From Thermoplasmata archaeon (lineage in GTDB: Archaea > Thermoplasmatota > Thermoplasmata > WALJ01), in contig WALJ01000208.1 of the NCBI GenBank assembly GCA_015522885.1, positions 1-5,737 of the forward strand: a stretch of 5,737 nucleotides of DNA, read 5' to 3'. Positions 4,893-5,737 of the stretch are shown here, in pieces. The translations under genes were made by a program, and so were the position numbers. The notes below the pieces were generated by a model. It saw only the letters and a program-made list of their open reading frames with translations. It had not been told where the DNA came from and did no database searches. Numbering within the stretch: the stretch's first letter is position 1; each line of letters begins with the position of its first letter.

Positions 4893-5737
4893 ATGTCCGA
4901 AAACGAAGAAGAACTCATATTCAACCCGCCTAAGGAAATATCCGAAAAAGCATACATAAAGAGCATGGATGAGTACATGAAGATGTACGAGCGCTCCTTG
5001 AAAGACCCTGATGGATTCTGGGCCGAGCAGGCAGAGATAATAGACTGGTTCAGGAAATGGGACAAGGTCATGGATTACGATTTCAAAGAGGGAAAGATAG
5101 AATTTTTCAGAGGCGGCAAGACAAATGCCGCATATAACTGTCTCGACAGGCACCTGACCGACGGCAGAAAGGACAAAACCGCACTCATATGGGTCGGAAA
5201 CGAGCCCGGCGAGGAGAAGAGATACACCTATCGGGAACTTTACGAAGAAGTGGCGAAACTGGCAAATGCCCTGAGAAAGATGGGCATTAAGAAGGGAGAC
5301 CGGGTCTCCATATATCTTCCGATGATACCCGAACTGGCGGTATCGCTTCTCGCATGCGCCAGAATAGGTGCGATACACTCCATAGTTTTCGGAGGATTCA
5401 GTGCCGATGCCCTTAGAGACAGGGTGATAGATGCGGAAGCAAAGGTTCTGATAACATCCGACGGCTCGTTCAGGGGAAAGAAGAAAATACCTCTGAAGGC
5501 CAATGCGGACAAGGCAGTGGAAGGTCTGGATTACGTTAAAAAGGTCGTGGTCGTGAAGCGCACCGGTATCGAGGTGAATATGAAAGAGGGCAGAGATGTC
5601 TGGTATCACGAGATAATCGCCGGTGAGAGCACAGATTCCCCCTACGAGGAGATGGATGCGGAAGACCCGCTGTTCATACTGTACACCTCGGGTTCAACAG
5701 GAAAACCGAAAGGTGTTCTGCACACAAACGGAGGTTA
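4893..5737 (+). CDS. acs: acetyl-CoA synthetase, AMP-forming (5' part, cut by window end)
   Basis: The enzyme activates acetate with ATP to acetyl-AMP and then transfers acetyl to CoA, releasing AMP and pyrophosphate (EC 6.2.1.1). It is cytoplasmic. Only 281 residues plus two bases are present, against about 630-660 in the family; the open frame runs off the window. Diagnostic blocks occur in order: the Acs N-terminal region (about 25-60), YNCLDRHL (81-88), TALIW (96-100), YTYREL (111-116), GDRVSIYLPMIPE (135-147), ACARIGAIHSIVFGGFS (154-170), RGKKKIPLKANAD (194-206) and the ATP-binding loop YTSGSTGKPKG (264-274). R194/K197 align, from memory, with the paired CoA-phosphate arginines of Salmonella Acs, the second being Lys here. 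YNCLDRH with FGGFSADALRDR separates it from generic acyl-CoA ligases, though a propionate-preferring relative cannot be excluded. The acetate-pocket Trp and the C-terminal catalytic Lys lie beyond the window. Regulation through the dyad-rich upstream region is likely. Confidence 0.96.
   Translation, partial: MSENEEELIFNPPKEISEKAYIKSMDEYMKMYERSLKDPDGFWAEQAEIIDWFRKWDKVMDYDFKEGKIEFFRGGKTNAAYNCLDRHLTDGRKDKTALIWVGNEPGEEKRYTYRELYEEVAKLANALRKMGIKKGDRVSIYLPMIPELAVSLLACARIGAIHSIVFGGFSADALRDRVIDAEAKVLITSDGSFRGKKKIPLKANADKAVEGLDYVKKVVVVKRTGIEVNMKEGRDVWYHEIIAGESTDSPYEEMDAEDPLFILYTSGSTGKPKGVLHTNGG

Noticed and set aside
4839..5609. Minus-strand open frame of 256 codons opposite acs
   Set aside because: It is antisense to highly conserved acetyl-CoA synthetase sequence; its length is a by-product of acs codon bias.

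Overview
The window looks like a piece of an archaeal chromosome, most probably a euryarchaeote of the Thermoplasmatota type, although the lineage is an inference. The reasons are: archaeal TATA/BRE-like promoters at the right distance from starts; two genes that appear leaderless with GTG starts; strong use of ATA (Ile) and AGA/AGG (Arg) codons; a DUF763 gene, a family found mainly in archaea and thermophilic bacteria; and a secreted propeller/FN3 protein held by a C-terminal membrane anchor, a common archaeal surface-protein plan. No mobile element, CRISPR array, tRNA or rRNA is visible.  Layout, left to right. Bases 1-324 hold no convincing protein gene. They carry a possible small structured RNA (about 38-201, with a 14-bp hairpin at 104-149) and then the promoter and ribosome binding site of the first gene. 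Bases 325-2307 (+) encode a 660-residue exported protein: signal peptide, eight-bladed PQQ-like beta-propeller, two fibronectin type III domains, one transmembrane helix and a Gln/Pro-rich tail. Bases 2363-3451 (+) encode a DUF763 protein with a C-terminal helix-hairpin-helix. It converges with, and overlaps by 8 bases, a 415-residue TPR-repeat protein on the minus strand (3444-4691). A 201-base divergent intergenic region (4692-4892) separates the TPR gene from an AMP-forming acetyl-CoA synthetase (4893 to the window end, about the first 281 of roughly 630-660 residues).  How the parts relate. The four genes do not form an operon; each has its own promoter. The first gene and acs have Shine-Dalgarno leaders and ATG starts, while the DUF763 and TPR genes have a TATA box about 26 bases before a GTG and no Shine-Dalgarno. 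The TPR and acs genes share a divergent control region rich in dyad symmetry: a perfect 18-bp palindrome near the midpoint, an inverted repeat bracketing the acs TATA box, and another straddling the predicted acs start of transcription. This suggests regulated acetate activation, with the TPR protein a possible but unproven partner.  The proteins themselves are recognisable families. The least explained parts are the hairpin element at 31-201, the dyad-rich acs control region, the N-terminal domain of the TPR protein, and the unknown role of DUF763.
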